A stretch of DNA of 61,360 nt from Acidobacteriota bacterium (GTDB lineage Bacteria; Acidobacteriota; JAAYUB01), in assembly GCA_012517875.1 (NCBI GenBank), contig JAAYUB010000012.1, forward strand, positions 1-61,360. Direction: 5' to 3'. Below are positions 25,792 through 34,762 of this stretch, piece by piece. A model generated the notes under the pieces. That model searched no databases. It was not told the origin of the DNA and saw only the letters and a list, made by a program, of their open reading frames with translations. Each line of letters starts with the position of its first letter. The first letter of the stretch is position 1. The position numbers and the translations under genes are program-made.

Positions 25792-26357
25792 CCGCGCGTC
25801 GAAAGTGCCTCGCGGCCTCCGGCTGCTAGTTCCATCTGTAAAAGGTTGAGAATTCCATCGGCGAGAGATGGGGGATCCCGGCGGCGCGATAGGCGGATTC
25901 TGGATAATGCGCAGCGGGTGCAGCGGCAGATCGGTTGAGCCTGCCCTAGCCGAACTCGGGCACGGCAGCAACGCAAGGTGCAACAGGCCGCGAGGCCCGG
26001 GGAAGTTGTGGATATGAAATGGACGCAAGCTGCGCGGCAGCTGCGGAACAGGGTCAGAGTCCATGACAGGGGTAGAAAGTTGATGTCCCGATGTGCCTTT
26101 CTGACATGGGCGAAAATATGGCTGTCCCCATGTACCGTTCGGCACAGCCCGTGATTGGGGCCGAGTATCTCGTTCCTAATCGTATGTCCCGACACACGTA
26201 GGATGCCAATTTCCCACTGGCACGGTTTACATACCTTGTTGTTTCAAACTGGGCGGCTTTCCGCCTGCTCCGGATGCCGGACGGTTGAAACATCGGACCG
26301 GGAAGCGTAAAATAATGATAACAATTAACAAACAATTGCGACAAACGGAGGTGCTGT
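25792..26357. other. 566-base gap without a recognisable gene
   Basis: I see no gene here. The stretch 26070-26200 contains several short TGTCCC/ATGTCCC-type words and is less GC-rich than its neighbours, which might be the remains of a mobile element or a structured RNA, but no end repeats or coding remnant can be shown. The last 75 bases hold the promoter and leader of the gene at 26358. Confidence 0.4.
26285..26313 (+). promoter_or_regulatory. Sigma70-type promoter of the FGE-fold gene
   Basis: TTGAAA (26285-26290), 17 bases, TAAAAT (26308-26313), then an AT-rich leader and GGAGGT (26347-26352) before the ATG at 26358. Confidence 0.65.
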
Positions 26358-27974
26358 ATGCGCAGCTTCCAGGCGTTTATTCTGCTGGGTCTGCTTGGCG
26401 CGTTGACGCTGGCGGCGCCGGCGCAAGTCTATCGGTATTTCGGTCCGCACATCACTGCGGTGGAGCCGTGGGTCAACTGGATCGAAATTTACAACATCAC
26501 GTATTCCGAGGACGGATTCTACCTGGTGGTTTGGGATGCCGCCGGCCGTCCGTTCCTTTACCTGTGGGCGACGGTGCCGCCCTGCGATTCCATGACGCTC
26601 GTCCTGCCGGCCGATCCGGCGTACGTGCCGGGCCCGGAGGAGGTGGCGCTCCCCGCCGTGGAGGGCACGTTCGCGCTGTATACGGCCAGCGCCCAGCTGC
26701 GGCCGAAACTGTCCTACCGCTACGGCGACACGCCGTCGCTGAGTGAATTCTTCCTGCAGGATTCGCTGTCGACGCAGTATCTTGTGCCCAACACCGTCCA
26801 GGCCCACTTCGACTGGACCGGCCTCACCCTCATGAATCCGGGGAACGAGACCCTGAACGTCTCGATTTACGCCTTCAAGGACGGGGAGATGGCGGGCTGG
26901 ACCACCCAGAACGTGCCGCCCCACACGAAGTTCGTCCGGCTGTCCGAGTTCATCTGGACCGGCGTGGGTTACGCGGACTTCGACCTGGTGACGTTTCAGT
27001 CGCTCGACGCGGCGTTCCCGCCGCCGCTGGCCATCACCGGAAACACGGAACAGGACCGCCACGTGTTTTTCAACGGCCCGCCGACGCAATTGTATGAGCC
27101 GGCAACGCCGGGGATGGACTTCATCTACGCCCCCATCGTGGGCCCGCTGCACTATGCGCCGCCGGGGGTGTTCACCCAGGGCTCGCCCGATGCTGAACCC
27201 TGCCGGGAGGCGGCGGAGCGATCCTTCACGCACGTGCTGGTGCGGGACCTGGCGGTGATGCGCACCGAGGTGACTCGGCAGATGTGGGCGGACCTGCGGG
27301 CCGTCCAGCCGGATCTGCCCGCCGACCCGTCTTCGCACACCGGCAGCGCCAGCCTGCCGGTGCAGGGCGTGTCGTGGCAGCAGGCCCTGCTGTTCGCCAA
27401 CCTGCTGTCGGTGCAATCGGGCCTTGCGCCGTGCTACTACGTGGACGGCTGGCTCACCCAGCCGCTGGACGCAACCAACTACACGGACGGCGCGTACTTC
27501 TGCGACTTTTTCGCCGGCGGCTACCGGCTCCCCACCGAGGGGGAGTGGGAGTACTTCTGCCGGGCGGGGAGTGTTCATCCGTTTGGTGTGAAAGACTCCA
27601 GCTACAGCGCGGCCAACTGTTTCACCTGCACTCCGAGCGGGCTGGCGGACATGATGGCGGCGGTGGTGTTCTGCGCCAACTCCGGTGGCCAGCCGGCTGT
27701 GGTGGGCAGCAAGAATCCCAATTTCTGGGGCTTGTACGACGTGCACGGCAACGTGGCGGAGTGGTGTTGGGACTTGCTGGATGACATGGACCCGGCGTAC
27801 CCCACCGGCCAGGTGTTCGACCACTGGGGCGCCATGACCGGCAACTTCCGGGTGGCGCGCGGCGGATCGTTCCGCGACAACGCGGCGGCGTGCCGCAGCG
27901 CCTTCCGGCAATCGTTTCAGGATCACAAGGCCTACGACGACCTGGGATTCCGGCTGGTGCGGACGGTCCGCTAG
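26358..27974 (+). CDS. Exported protein with C-terminal formylglycine-generating-enzyme (SUMF1) fold
   Basis: The 538-residue secreted protein has a signal peptide (FILLGLLGALTLAAPAQ). Residues about 25-280 are beta-rich and unrecognised, including an immunoglobulin-like stretch (GLTLMNPGNETLNVSIYAF). Residues about 290-538 are the FGE-sulfatase fold: VMRTEVTRQMWADL, YRLPTEGEWEYFCRAG, GLYDVHGNVAEWCWD, FRVARGGSFRDN and DLGFRLVR. Only one Cys (AACRSAFRQ) lies where catalytic FGE has two, so it may bind ligand rather than make formylglycine. The strong promoter and GGAGGT suggest good expression. Confidence 0.82.
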   Translation: MRSFQAFILLGLLGALTLAAPAQVYRYFGPHITAVEPWVNWIEIYNITYSEDGFYLVVWDAAGRPFLYLWATVPPCDSMTLVLPADPAYVPGPEEVALPAVEGTFALYTASAQLRPKLSYRYGDTPSLSEFFLQDSLSTQYLVPNTVQAHFDWTGLTLMNPGNETLNVSIYAFKDGEMAGWTTQNVPPHTKFVRLSEFIWTGVGYADFDLVTFQSLDAAFPPPLAITGNTEQDRHVFFNGPPTQLYEPATPGMDFIYAPIVGPLHYAPPGVFTQGSPDAEPCREAAERSFTHVLVRDLAVMRTEVTRQMWADLRAVQPDLPADPSSHTGSASLPVQGVSWQQALLFANLLSVQSGLAPCYYVDGWLTQPLDATNYTDGAYFCDFFAGGYRLPTEGEWEYFCRAGSVHPFGVKDSSYSAANCFTCTPSGLADMMAAVVFCANSGGQPAVVGSKNPNFWGLYDVHGNVAEWCWDLLDDMDPAYPTGQVFDHWGAMTGNFRVARGGSFRDNAAACRSAFRQSFQDHKAYDDLGFRLVRTVR

Positions 27975-28108
27975 CGGCGGGGATGCGTTCGGACCGGTCG
28001 TCCGTCCGCGAACAGGAATCGGGCATGGCGCACATGCCGCCTCCTCCTCTATAATACCCTCGCCCCAGTCCGGCGGATGATTTCCGGGACAAGGGGTGGG
28101 AGAACCAG

Positions 28109-28756
28109 ATGTCCGAGGCGATGCGGGACGGAATCCGGAGTCGGCGCAGCATCCGGCAGTTCATCCCGGAGCCGGTGGCGCCGGAGTTGCTGCGGGAGCT
28201 GGTGGACACGGCCCGCTGGGCCCCGTCCCACTGCAACACCCAGGCGATCCGGTTCATCGTCGTGGACGATCCCGCCTTGCGCCGCCGGTTGGTGGCGCAC
28301 GGCGGCGCGCGGGTGATCGAGCGCGCCCCGCAGGGGATCCTCGTGCTCGCGGCGGACGACTCGGACAACCGGGCCTATCGGCCGCATTTCCAGAGCGCCG
28401 CGGCGGCTGTCCAGAACCTGTGCCTGTACGCCCACGCGCGCGGGCTGGCCACCTGCTGGATCATCCACCTGCCGCGGCCGCGGGTCATCCGGCGACTGTT
28501 CGGCATCCCCCGCGGTTGGGTCCCGACCGCCTACGTCGCCGTGGGCCGCCCGTCCGTCGAGCCGCGGCCCGTGGAGCGCAAATTCGGCCTCGATGAGGTG
28601 CTGGCGTTCAACCGCTACCCGTGGGGCACGGACGGCGGGCGAAAGCCGTATCTCCGGATCATGGCGCGGAAGCTGTACTACCTTCTGCCGGTCGGGCTCA
28701 AGCGGCGGCTCGAGGAGTGGGTCAACCGCCGGTTCGTGCGCCAGTTCGACAATTGA
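28109..28756 (+). CDS. Nitroreductase-family flavoprotein
   Basis: The 215-residue FMN-dependent oxidoreductase shows the family motifs RRSIRQF, ARWAPSHCNTQAIRFIVV and AAAAVQNLCLYAHARGLATCWI, with a Lys/Arg-rich C-terminal tail of about 50 residues (RKPYLRIMARKLYYLLP) not found in most members. TATAAT near 28050 may be its -10. It precedes the acetyltransferase and FrhB-like genes, a set commonly found in exopolysaccharide clusters, so it may serve the same pathway. Substrate unknown. Confidence 0.82.
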   Translation: MSEAMRDGIRSRRSIRQFIPEPVAPELLRELVDTARWAPSHCNTQAIRFIVVDDPALRRRLVAHGGARVIERAPQGILVLAADDSDNRAYRPHFQSAAAAVQNLCLYAHARGLATCWIIHLPRPRVIRRLFGIPRGWVPTAYVAVGRPSVEPRPVERKFGLDEVLAFNRYPWGTDGGRKPYLRIMARKLYYLLPVGLKRRLEEWVNRRFVRQFDN

Positions 28757-28807
28757 GACCGTCCCTGCCGGAGGGGCGGAATACCGCCGGAGGTATTCGC
28801 CGTGGTG

Positions 28808-29239
28808 ATGCGGATCATCAAGTTGTTCTACCGTCCCTACCTGCTCCGGGTCAAGCCGTGGGTGATCCGGCGGATGGGGATCATGCTCGGCGCCAACTGC
28901 CGCGTCTAGACCCCGCTGGCGAACCTCGACAACATCGCCCCGCGGCTGATCCGGATCGGGGATAACTGCTGCCTGTCGCGGGGGGCCGTCATCCTGACCC
29001 ACGATTTTTCGCGTTTCGGCTTCGACCGGCCCGAAACGAAGCCGGTCACCCTGGGGAACAACGTCTTCGTGGGCAAGAACGCCATCATTCTCCCCGGTGT
29101 CTCCATCGGCGACAACTGCGTGGTCGGAGCGGGGGCGGTGGTCACCCGCGATGTCGCGGCGAACACGGTCTGCGCGGGCAACCCGGCGGCGCCCATCTGC
29201 ACGTATGACGAGTACCTCCGCAAAGCGGCTCATTCCTGA
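28808..29239 (+). pseudogene. Left-handed beta-helix acyltransferase interrupted by an in-frame amber codon
   Basis: The frame from the ATG at 28808 encodes MRIIKLFYRPYLLRVK, then an in-frame TAG at 28907-28909, and continues without a further stop to the TGA at 29237. After the TAG it shows normal hexapeptide-repeat acetyltransferase sequence (IRIGDNCCLSRGAVILTHDF, VFVGKNAIILPGVSIGDNCV, GAGAVVTRDVAANTVCAGNPA). Homologues would have Tyr (TAC) here, so a single base change explains it. No restart codon with a Shine-Dalgarno follows. It may be a fresh pseudogene or a sequencing or assembly error. Confidence 0.8.
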
Positions 29240-30509
29240 GCACCTATGCGCCCGCTGCGGCGCCTGCGTGCCGGCCTGCCCCCACAGCGTGCTGGCCCTC
29301 GATGCGGAGCTGTTCCCGTACTACGCCCGGGAGTCGGCCTGCACCCAGTGCCGGCGCTGCCTGGCTGTGTGTCCGGGCGTGGCGGTGGATTTTCGCGCGC
29401 CGGCCGCGGACCGGACGGTCGTCCACCCGCTCCTCGGCGCGTACCGGGACGTCTATCAGGCCTGCAGCCGCGATGCGGCCATCCGGGAGCGGGCCAGTTC
29501 GGGCGGGGCCGTGACCGCCCTCCTGTCCCAGGGACTGCGCACGGGCGCTCTGGATGCGGTCCTGGCGGTGACCATGCGCCCCGGCGATCCCACGCGGGCC
29601 GCCTACGTCCTGCTCACCGATCCGGCCGAGGCGGAGCGCTCCGGACAGGCCAAGTACCAGATCGCCCACCTGGCGGAGGTGCTGCCGGAGATCCGCCGCC
29701 ACGAGCGGGTGGCCGTGGTGGGACTGCCATGCCACATCCACGCCCTCCGCAAGTTCGAGGCGTTGGAGCCGGACCTGGGCCGCCGCATCGTGGTCCGGCT
29801 GGGCACCTTCTGCAACGGAGTATGCGAGCGCGAGGGCACGCTGTACCTGTTGCGCCGGCTGGGGGTGCGGCCGGAGAGCGTGCGCCGGCTGGAGTACCGG
29901 CGCGGTTCCTGGCCGGGTGTTCTGTGGGTGGAGCACGCCGGCGGGGCGCCGGTGGCGATCCGCCGGGACGTCTACGGGGCGCTGCTGTACCTGTACCTTG
30001 CGGAACGTTGCCTGTACTGCATCGACCTGACCGCAGAGCAGGCCGACCTGTCGTTTGGCGACGCGAAGTGGGCCAACGCCTGGGGGGAGGGGCGCTGGTC
30101 GCACCTGATCGTGCGGACGCAGCGGGGCGCGGAGTTTCTGGCTCAGTTAGGAAGCAGCCTGGAATTGCGAGCCGCCGCGCCGGCGGACATCGTCTGCGAG
30201 CAGGCGTACCAGTTCGATTTCAAGAAGCGCCGCGCCTTCCTGCGGCTGCGCCACCGCCGGCCGGCGCCGGAGTATGCGCTCACAGAGCCGCCGGTGACAT
30301 CCGGCGGCCGGCTTCGCGAGACGCTCTTCATGGTTGCGTACCGATCTCGCCCGCTGGCCCGTTGGATCCTGGCGGCCGTGCCCCGGGCGATGCTCTGGGA
30401 AATGTCCCGCCGGCTCTTCGGGCGCATCCGCCGCCGGCGCACGCCCGGCTCATCCGATGTCAGCTCGCCGGCCGGTCCGGCGGCGCCAGTCGGCCGAGCC
30501 AGCCCCTGA
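29205..30509 (+). CDS. FrhB-type coenzyme F420 hydrogenase/dehydrogenase beta subunit family protein
   Basis: The 434-residue iron-sulfur flavoprotein has two N-terminal [4Fe-4S] ferredoxin motifs (CARCGACVPACP and CTQCRRCLAVCP) followed by FrhB N- and C-terminal domains (SSGGAVTALLSQGL, GLPCHIHAL, CLYCIDLTAEQADLSFGD). Members of this type are frequent in polysaccharide clusters. The ATG at 29205 overlaps the acetyltransferase frame by 35 bases and has no Shine-Dalgarno, so its translation may depend on readthrough of the broken upstream gene. Its 3' end overlaps the convergent serine hydrolase gene by 50 bases. The C-terminal 100 residues are basic. Confidence 0.84.
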   Translation: MTSTSAKRLIPEHLCARCGACVPACPHSVLALDAELFPYYARESACTQCRRCLAVCPGVAVDFRAPAADRTVVHPLLGAYRDVYQACSRDAAIRERASSGGAVTALLSQGLRTGALDAVLAVTMRPGDPTRAAYVLLTDPAEAERSGQAKYQIAHLAEVLPEIRRHERVAVVGLPCHIHALRKFEALEPDLGRRIVVRLGTFCNGVCEREGTLYLLRRLGVRPESVRRLEYRRGSWPGVLWVEHAGGAPVAIRRDVYGALLYLYLAERCLYCIDLTAEQADLSFGDAKWANAWGEGRWSHLIVRTQRGAEFLAQLGSSLELRAAAPADIVCEQAYQFDFKKRRAFLRLRHRRPAPEYALTEPPVTSGGRLRETLFMVAYRSRPLARWILAAVPRAMLWEMSRRLFGRIRRRRTPGSSDVSSPAGPAAPVGRASP

Positions 30510-31896
30510 CCGTCCGGGCCACGTCCATCGCGGTCGGGGGATCGTAGTTCGACAGCACCACCAGGGTGTACCCCTTCCCGGCGTCCACTTCCACCATGGC
30601 GTTGATCCCCGGCGCTCCGCCGGCGATCCCGATGCCGGCAACGACCTCGCGGGATCGTTCCGGTGCGGCGAGACCACCCGACTTCAGGACCTCCATCAGT
30701 TTCAGCAGGTCAGCCGCCGTGGCGTAGCCGCCGCCCGCGGAGCTGCCCCGGCAGGGTCGGGTGTAGACGTTGTTGCGGCGGGCCTCGCCGAGGTGCTCGC
30801 CGCCTCCCCAGAGGCGGGTGTAGCCGCTGGCCACGTTCGGAGCGGGAATGTCCGTTTCGAGGTGGCCGCTGTCGCTCATCCCGGCGGGCCCGTAGATATG
30901 CTCTCGCACGTAGTCGAAGTAGCTCTGTCCGGACACTTTTTCGATGATGAGCCCCAGCACGACGTAGCCGCCGTTGGAATATTCGCGGCGGGCGCCCGGT
31001 TCGAAGCGGAGCGGCTCGGCGGCGAAGAGCGGCAGGTAGTCGGACAGGTTCCGGATTCGCTCCTTGGGGGTGGCGGCATAGCGCTCGCCGAAGAAATCGC
31101 CGATGCCGCCTGTCATGTCCAGGAGTTGCCGCACCGTGACCTTTGCCGCAGCAGCCGGGTTCGGATAATCGGGCAGGTAGGTGCCGATGGGCGCGTCGAG
31201 TTGGAGCTTGCCCTTTCCGGCGAGCTGCTCAGTGGCGATCTGGGTGATGAACTTGTTGATGGAGCCCACGTTGAAGCGGGTGTCCAACCGGTTTGGCACG
31301 TTGTACTCCCGGCTCGCCAAGCCATAGGCCTTCTGGAAAACTGGTGTGGCGCCCCGGGCCAGCAGGACGACGCCGGAGAACTCGTCCTTGCCGGCGCGAT
31401 CGGCGAGAAGCTGTTCCAGCTTCCCCACGAGCTCAGCCTCGGTGATGGGCGTCTCCGGTTCGTCCGAGCTTGGCGGGCTGTCCTGGAGTCCGAACCGGAC
31501 GCCCAGCAACCGGTGCGGCGGCGCCGGCTCGAAGGCAAAATCCATCTCGAGCCACTGGCCCTTGGCGGTGCGGGCAAGCAGGGCGAGGGCGCCCGCGCCG
31601 CCGTCGCGGATCCGGACCGGCTCGAGGGCGCCGGTGTCCCCCTTGATCCGCCGCAGCGTCGCCAGGCGGTCTTCCACCGGCATCTGGGACAGTGCCGCCG
31701 GGGCGAGGTTTTCGGTGAGGAACGCACGCAGTACTCCTTCGTCGGGATCATTGAAGGCGCGCACGTAGCCCGCCACCCGCCGCCCGGTCCCGGTGTCCGG
31801 ATAGGCGAAGGGAGTAGCGGCCTGCTGCCCGTCCGACCAACTGCTGAGACTCATCGCCAGGCAAACCGATCCGATCATGATGATGGTTTTGATCAT
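30460..31896 (-). CDS. Exported serine hydrolase (class C beta-lactamase/PBP-like)
   Basis: The 478-residue protein has an N-terminal signal (MIKTIIMIGSVCLAMSLSSW), a unique region of about 140 residues, and then a serine-hydrolase domain with the SxxK nucleophile (FNVGSINKFIT), the YxN motif (REYSNGGYVVLG) and a C-terminal strand LVVLSNYDPP. It may be a D-amino acid esterase or peptidase or a beta-lactamase-like enzyme. The expected KTG box is not obvious. It converges with and overlaps the FrhB-like gene by 50 bases. Confidence 0.82.
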   Translation of the reverse strand: MIKTIIMIGSVCLAMSLSSWSDGQQAATPFAYPDTGTGRRVAGYVRAFNDPDEGVLRAFLTENLAPAALSQMPVEDRLATLRRIKGDTGALEPVRIRDGGAGALALLARTAKGQWLEMDFAFEPAPPHRLLGVRFGLQDSPPSSDEPETPITEAELVGKLEQLLADRAGKDEFSGVVLLARGATPVFQKAYGLASREYNVPNRLDTRFNVGSINKFITQIATEQLAGKGKLQLDAPIGTYLPDYPNPAAAAKVTVRQLLDMTGGIGDFFGERYAATPKERIRNLSDYLPLFAAEPLRFEPGARREYSNGGYVVLGLIIEKVSGQSYFDYVREHIYGPAGMSDSGHLETDIPAPNVASGYTRLWGGGEHLGEARRNNVYTRPCRGSSAGGGYATAADLLKLMEVLKSGGLAAPERSREVVAGIGIAGGAPGINAMVEVDAGKGYTLVVLSNYDPPTAMDVARTVRGWLGRLAPPDRPAS

Positions 31897-31928
31897 GAGA
31901 GCCTCCGTTGTCAGCTAATACGCAGAAG

Positions 31929-31954
31929 GACGCTGTCCGTTCCGCGACAGCGTC
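31929..31954. other. Hairpin upstream of the serine hydrolase gene
   Basis: Perfect nine-base stem GACGCTGTC / GACAGCGTC with an eight-base loop. It lies between the bd-like operon's end (32051) and the serine hydrolase start (31896). There is no U-tract, so it is either an incomplete terminator or a leader structure. Confidence 0.4.
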
Positions 31955-32050
31955 GCCTGCGGGCGGAGAGACGCGCAGGATAAACCGGCAGACGGCCCGC
32001 GGAGTTGCGGACGGTGGGCGAGAGGCGAACATTCAGGGCGATGAGCGCGG

Positions 32051-33127
32051 CTACGGACGTCGCTCCCCGGTGGAAACGTCCGTTTGGACAGGTTGTTCAG
32101 CCGCCTGCACCAGCCGGGCGCGGTGGGGGGCCAGGGTGTTTTCGCGGTAAGTGTGACGGCCCCAGCCCATGAACAGCACCGTGACCGAGAGCAGGGCGAC
32201 GACGGTCCAGAACCGACGGCCCACCGCGGCATCCGTCTCCCGCAGCTCCCGGCCCAATTGGTGCATGGCCGCCAGGGCGAACAGGAGACCGGCGGTGAAG
32301 ATGCCCGCCAATTCCCAGGTCACCCCGCGCCACGGCAGGGTGAAGAAGTTCAGGGGACCCAGCGCCAGCTGCGCCAGCGAGGCGACGAGCGCCAGCCGGT
32401 AGCCGAAACGGATGAGCTCCGGCCGGGTGAAGCCGGGCACGGGCGCAACGGCGGGGTCGGCAGCCCGTCGCAGCCAGCCAGCGAGGAACAGCCCGATGAC
32501 TGCGAGCGTGGCGCACAGGAAGTGCAGGTAGCGGGGCAGCACGTTGGGCAGCAGCGCGGCGCTCCAGAAGCCGCCGACGCTGCCCCAGCGCTGCGGAAAC
32601 AACATCAGGTTCACGTTGGTCAGGAAAACGAGGGGCACCAGCAGGAGCAGGGCCACGGCCAGCCCCAGCACGCCGAGCCGCAGCGCCGGCCGGCGGGACA
32701 ACTGCTCCCACCGGTACTTGTGCAGGTAAAGGAGCAGGAACGCGGCGATGAGAATCGGCACGAGGCTGATCCACAGGCGGCCTGTGAGGATGGTGGCCGG
32801 GTAGAAAAAGATGGGATACAGGGTGTTGATGGCCAGCAACGGCGCCACCCCCAGTACCACCGCCAAACTCTTGTTCACGGTGACGGTGGCGGCCACGGCG
32901 CGCGCCAGTCCGAGGTAGCGCGCCTCGCGCCGGCCGCGCAGCTCCGCCCACAAGGTCAGGAGCGACCCGCCCAGGAGCAGATCCACGAACAGGATGTGCG
33001 CCAGGAAGGCCAGCACCAGGATGACGGCGAGCACACCGGCCGGTAGCGGCAGCGGCAGCGGCAGGTCACGCAGGACGGGCGCGGTTTGGGCAGTGAGGAG
33101 AAGGATCGACAGCGCGTCCATGGTCAC
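32051..33127 (-). CDS. Polytopic membrane subunit partnered with the bd-like cytochrome
   Basis: The 358-residue protein has about eight membrane helices, Leu/Ala-rich, with conserved-looking His residues (LAHILFVDLLL, YLHKYRWEQL, YLHFLCATLAV). It follows the bd-like cytochrome gene with a GTGA overlap (GTG start at 33127; an ATG lies six bases on), so the two form a two-gene operon and probably one complex. It occupies the place of the second subunit of cytochrome bd-type enzymes but I cannot align it to CydB by eye. Role as a redox-complex membrane subunit is inferred from context. Confidence 0.65.
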   Translation of the reverse strand: MTMDALSILLLTAQTAPVLRDLPLPLPLPAGVLAVILVLAFLAHILFVDLLLGGSLLTLWAELRGRREARYLGLARAVAATVTVNKSLAVVLGVAPLLAINTLYPIFFYPATILTGRLWISLVPILIAAFLLLYLHKYRWEQLSRRPALRLGVLGLAVALLLLVPLVFLTNVNLMLFPQRWGSVGGFWSAALLPNVLPRYLHFLCATLAVIGLFLAGWLRRAADPAVAPVPGFTRPELIRFGYRLALVASLAQLALGPLNFFTLPWRGVTWELAGIFTAGLLFALAAMHQLGRELRETDAAVGRRFWTVVALLSVTVLFMGWGRHTYRENTLAPHRARLVQAAEQPVQTDVSTGERRP

Positions 33128-34560
33128 ACTCCCTTCCGCGGGGCGGCTGGCGCCGGCCGCTGGCGAGACGGGTTGACGGTCACGCCGGCATCCTGGGCAC
33201 CCGGCGGTGGTTCGGGCCGACGGTCCACGGTTTGGATGTAGGCGACCAGGGCATCCAACTCGACGGCATTACCGGGGAACGGTGGCATGAAGTACCACGC
33301 CTTGTGCATGCGCAGGATGTAGTCCCGCATGTCCGCGGCACCCATTGTCCGGCCGGGCAAGGCGAGGCGGCGGAACTTGGCGGTTACCGAATTGATGCCG
33401 GTGACGGTGTGGCAGCGGCTGCAGGCGATCATGAACACGTCGCGCCCGGCGGCCAGGCGGTCGGTGCCGGGGGCGGCGAAGGCGGCGTGGGGGAGCACGC
33501 CGTCCCGCTGATAGAGGGGGTATTCCTCGATCCGGAGTCCGTTTGCGTACATGTAGTCTTTGATGACGTACGGTTTGCGGATGAATTCCCGCACCCGCTC
33601 GAAGCTGCCCACAAAAAACGCCAGGCAGAGGATGGGCAAGACGGCCGCCGCCCGCGGCAGCCAGCGCGGCAGGGCGAAGCCCCACAGCGCCACCGCAGCG
33701 GCCGCGACCAGCGTCCCGACGATGATCGCCACGAGCGAGTCGTACCACTGGCTGAAGGCCAGGGTGGACACGGCGGTGGGCATATTGCGCAGCATCTCGC
33801 CGGGGATCACCGCACGGTAGACGAACGCCCCCACGGCCGCGAGCGGCGTCCAGACCAGCAGCCAGAGCGCGGCGTAGCGGACCGCCGACCGCCGGACGGG
33901 GCTGTCCCGGCCGGTGAGCAGCGTCGCCAGCAACAGGCCCACCGCCCCGCCCATCATCATGGCCAGGGCGGTTCGGAAGTAGAGCTGGGGCACATAGATG
34001 GGGTTGGCAAAACCGCTGAGGAAGGTCCGGGTGACCGGCCACGCCCCGGGGTCCATCATGAAGCCGAGGATGGCCACGATGATGGCCATGGTGAGCCAGG
34101 AGAAGACGCAAAGCGCGAAACCGAAGTGGATGTGCCGGCGCTTGGCGTCATCGGACACGACGGATTTCCGCCATGTGTAGTAGTACAGCATGACGAAAAC
34201 CACCTCGAGCACGAAGACGATCCACTCGGTGAACCAGGCGCCGAAGAACACCCGGATCAGGCTGCCGATGGCATCCGGGTTGACCAGGGCGGTGGAGAAC
34301 CAGATCCCGACGCCGGTGAGCGCGCCCACGGTGGTAGTCAGGACGAAACAGACCGCCATCATCCGGCGGGCCAGGTCGTCCCAGGCCTGGGCCGCGATCG
34401 GGTCGGCCGGACGACGGCGGTAGCCCAGGTACTCGATGAAGGTGATGAACGGGATGAAGCCCACCGCCAGCGCGTGATTGATCAGGACATGGATCACCGC
34501 GATCACGGCGATGAGCATCCGGTTCCCCAGCCAATCCAGATGGAAGATCGGAAAATCCAT
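33124..34560 (-). CDS. Cytochrome bd-like subunit I fused to a cytochrome c domain
   Basis: The 478-residue protein has an N-terminal bd-type subunit I of about nine helices: HVLINHALAVGF (His29), TTTVGALTGVGIWF, WFTEWIVFVLEVVFVMLYYYTW (two Glu of the proton/haem region). The position matching the haem b558 His186 of E. coli CydA appears to be Arg196 (QLYFRTALAM), and no quinol-loop motif is seen. The C-terminal 120 residues form a cytochrome c domain with CSRCH (380-384). This fits the 'OR-C' type bd family members that take electrons from cytochrome c. The start MDFPIFHLDW is chosen because TTGAGG-N17-TACAAT lies just upstream. Confidence 0.78.
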   Translation of the reverse strand: MDFPIFHLDWLGNRMLIAVIAVIHVLINHALAVGFIPFITFIEYLGYRRRPADPIAAQAWDDLARRMMAVCFVLTTTVGALTGVGIWFSTALVNPDAIGSLIRVFFGAWFTEWIVFVLEVVFVMLYYYTWRKSVVSDDAKRRHIHFGFALCVFSWLTMAIIVAILGFMMDPGAWPVTRTFLSGFANPIYVPQLYFRTALAMMMGGAVGLLLATLLTGRDSPVRRSAVRYAALWLLVWTPLAAVGAFVYRAVIPGEMLRNMPTAVSTLAFSQWYDSLVAIIVGTLVAAAAVALWGFALPRWLPRAAAVLPILCLAFFVGSFERVREFIRKPYVIKDYMYANGLRIEEYPLYQRDGVLPHAAFAAPGTDRLAAGRDVFMIACSRCHTVTGINSVTAKFRRLALPGRTMGAADMRDYILRMHKAWYFMPPFPGNAVELDALVAYIQTVDRRPEPPPGAQDAGVTVNPSRQRPAPAAPRKGV

Positions 34561-34588
34561 GCCGGCCCCCGAAGTTGATGATGGGCCG

Positions 34589-34617
34589 ATTGTAGACGAT
34601 CTGATCCCAATCCTCAA
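34589..34617 (-). promoter_or_regulatory. Promoter of the bd-like cytochrome operon
   Basis: Minus strand: TTGAGG (34617-34612), 17 bases, TACAAT (34594-34589), 29 bases before the ATG at 34560. Confidence 0.6.
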
Positions 34618-34762
34618 GAAATCGTGAATGACCGATGGAATCGGCGCCATCGAACCGGCGGATCGGTGATAGGGTGAATCGAATGTCTGTTGGTTATCGC
34701 TGGGTGCTTATATTTTATTGGTCATCTGGAAAAGAGTTCGTTCTTGCTGTTGGTGCGATTTA

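Noticed and set aside
25792-26357. Group II intron or cobalamin riboswitch
   Set aside because: I could not find domain V, intron ends, or B12-box motifs; the similarity was only in scattered short words.
28907-28909. Amber codon read as pyrrolysine or another amino acid
   Set aside because: No pyl genes or suppressor tRNA in the window, homologues would have Tyr, and TAG is used as an ordinary stop elsewhere here.
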